Origin: a virus
Reading direction: 5' to 3' (one strand)
DNA length: 23,393 bases
IMG/VR virus record: IMGVR_UViG_3300009425_000101
Location: 1 to 23,393 of that record
Of the stretch, positions 23,373 to 23,393 are shown one piece after another. Both the position numbers and the translations under genes were made by a program. Within the stretch, counting starts at the first letter, position 1. Each line of letters opens with the position of its first letter. The notes beneath the pieces are model-generated. The model did no database searches. It was not told the origin of the DNA and worked only from the letters and a program-made list of their open reading frames with translations.

Positions 23373-23393
23373 AGATATATCAACTAAATAACA

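Noticed and set aside
1-23393. CRISPR arrays, tRNA genes, insertion sequences, integrase or att sites
   Set aside because: None was seen; the only regular repeats are the 12-bp array and the 31-bp pair described above.

Overview
The window is a structural (late) module of a tailed dsDNA phage or prophage. It is AT-rich and nearly every base is coding. The tail genes follow the lambda order (tail tube, frameshifted chaperone pair, tape measure, M, L, K, I, J), which indicates a siphovirus of a Gram-negative, probably gammaproteobacterial, host. I cannot name the host from sequence alone. No integrase, repressor, lysis or replication gene is visible, so the window does not show whether this is a virion genome or an integrated prophage.

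Almost everything is transcribed leftward (minus strand). From right to left: a 42-codon leader ORF and a 12-bp tandem repeat (23068-23256), large terminase (21765-23054), an interruption, then portal, minor head protein, scaffold-like protein and P22-type coat protein (15310-19795). Next comes a 49-codon ORF and three accessory or fibre-like proteins (13144-15301), followed by head-tail connector genes (11513-13133), tail tube (9963-11471), chaperones (9094-9863), an HK97-gp10-like protein, tape measure (6569-8689), M, L, K, I, J, and a truncated fibre-like protein at the left edge. The head combines a DUF4055-type portal, an SPP1-gp7/Mu-F-type minor head protein and a P22-type coat. The tail is lambda-like.

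The main break is at 19796-21764. A rightward mini-operon of three small genes (21003-21645), with its own promoter and preceded by about 1.2 kb of structured AT-rich DNA, lies inverted between terL and portal. Its promoter shares a 31-bp element (one mismatch) with a second rightward promoter at the right edge. The two leftward operons on either side share a different 13-bp motif (12/13) around extended -10 boxes. This looks like a small accessory (moron-like) cassette with shared regulation, and it is the best candidate for undescribed biology here.

Other points worth attention: a canonical A AAA AAG -1 frameshift site in the tail assembly chaperone; a portal gene split by an apparent one-base frameshift beside a strong AGGAGAGG; fibre-type proteins inside the head module; and a fibre-type beta domain apparently inserted into a head-closure protein.
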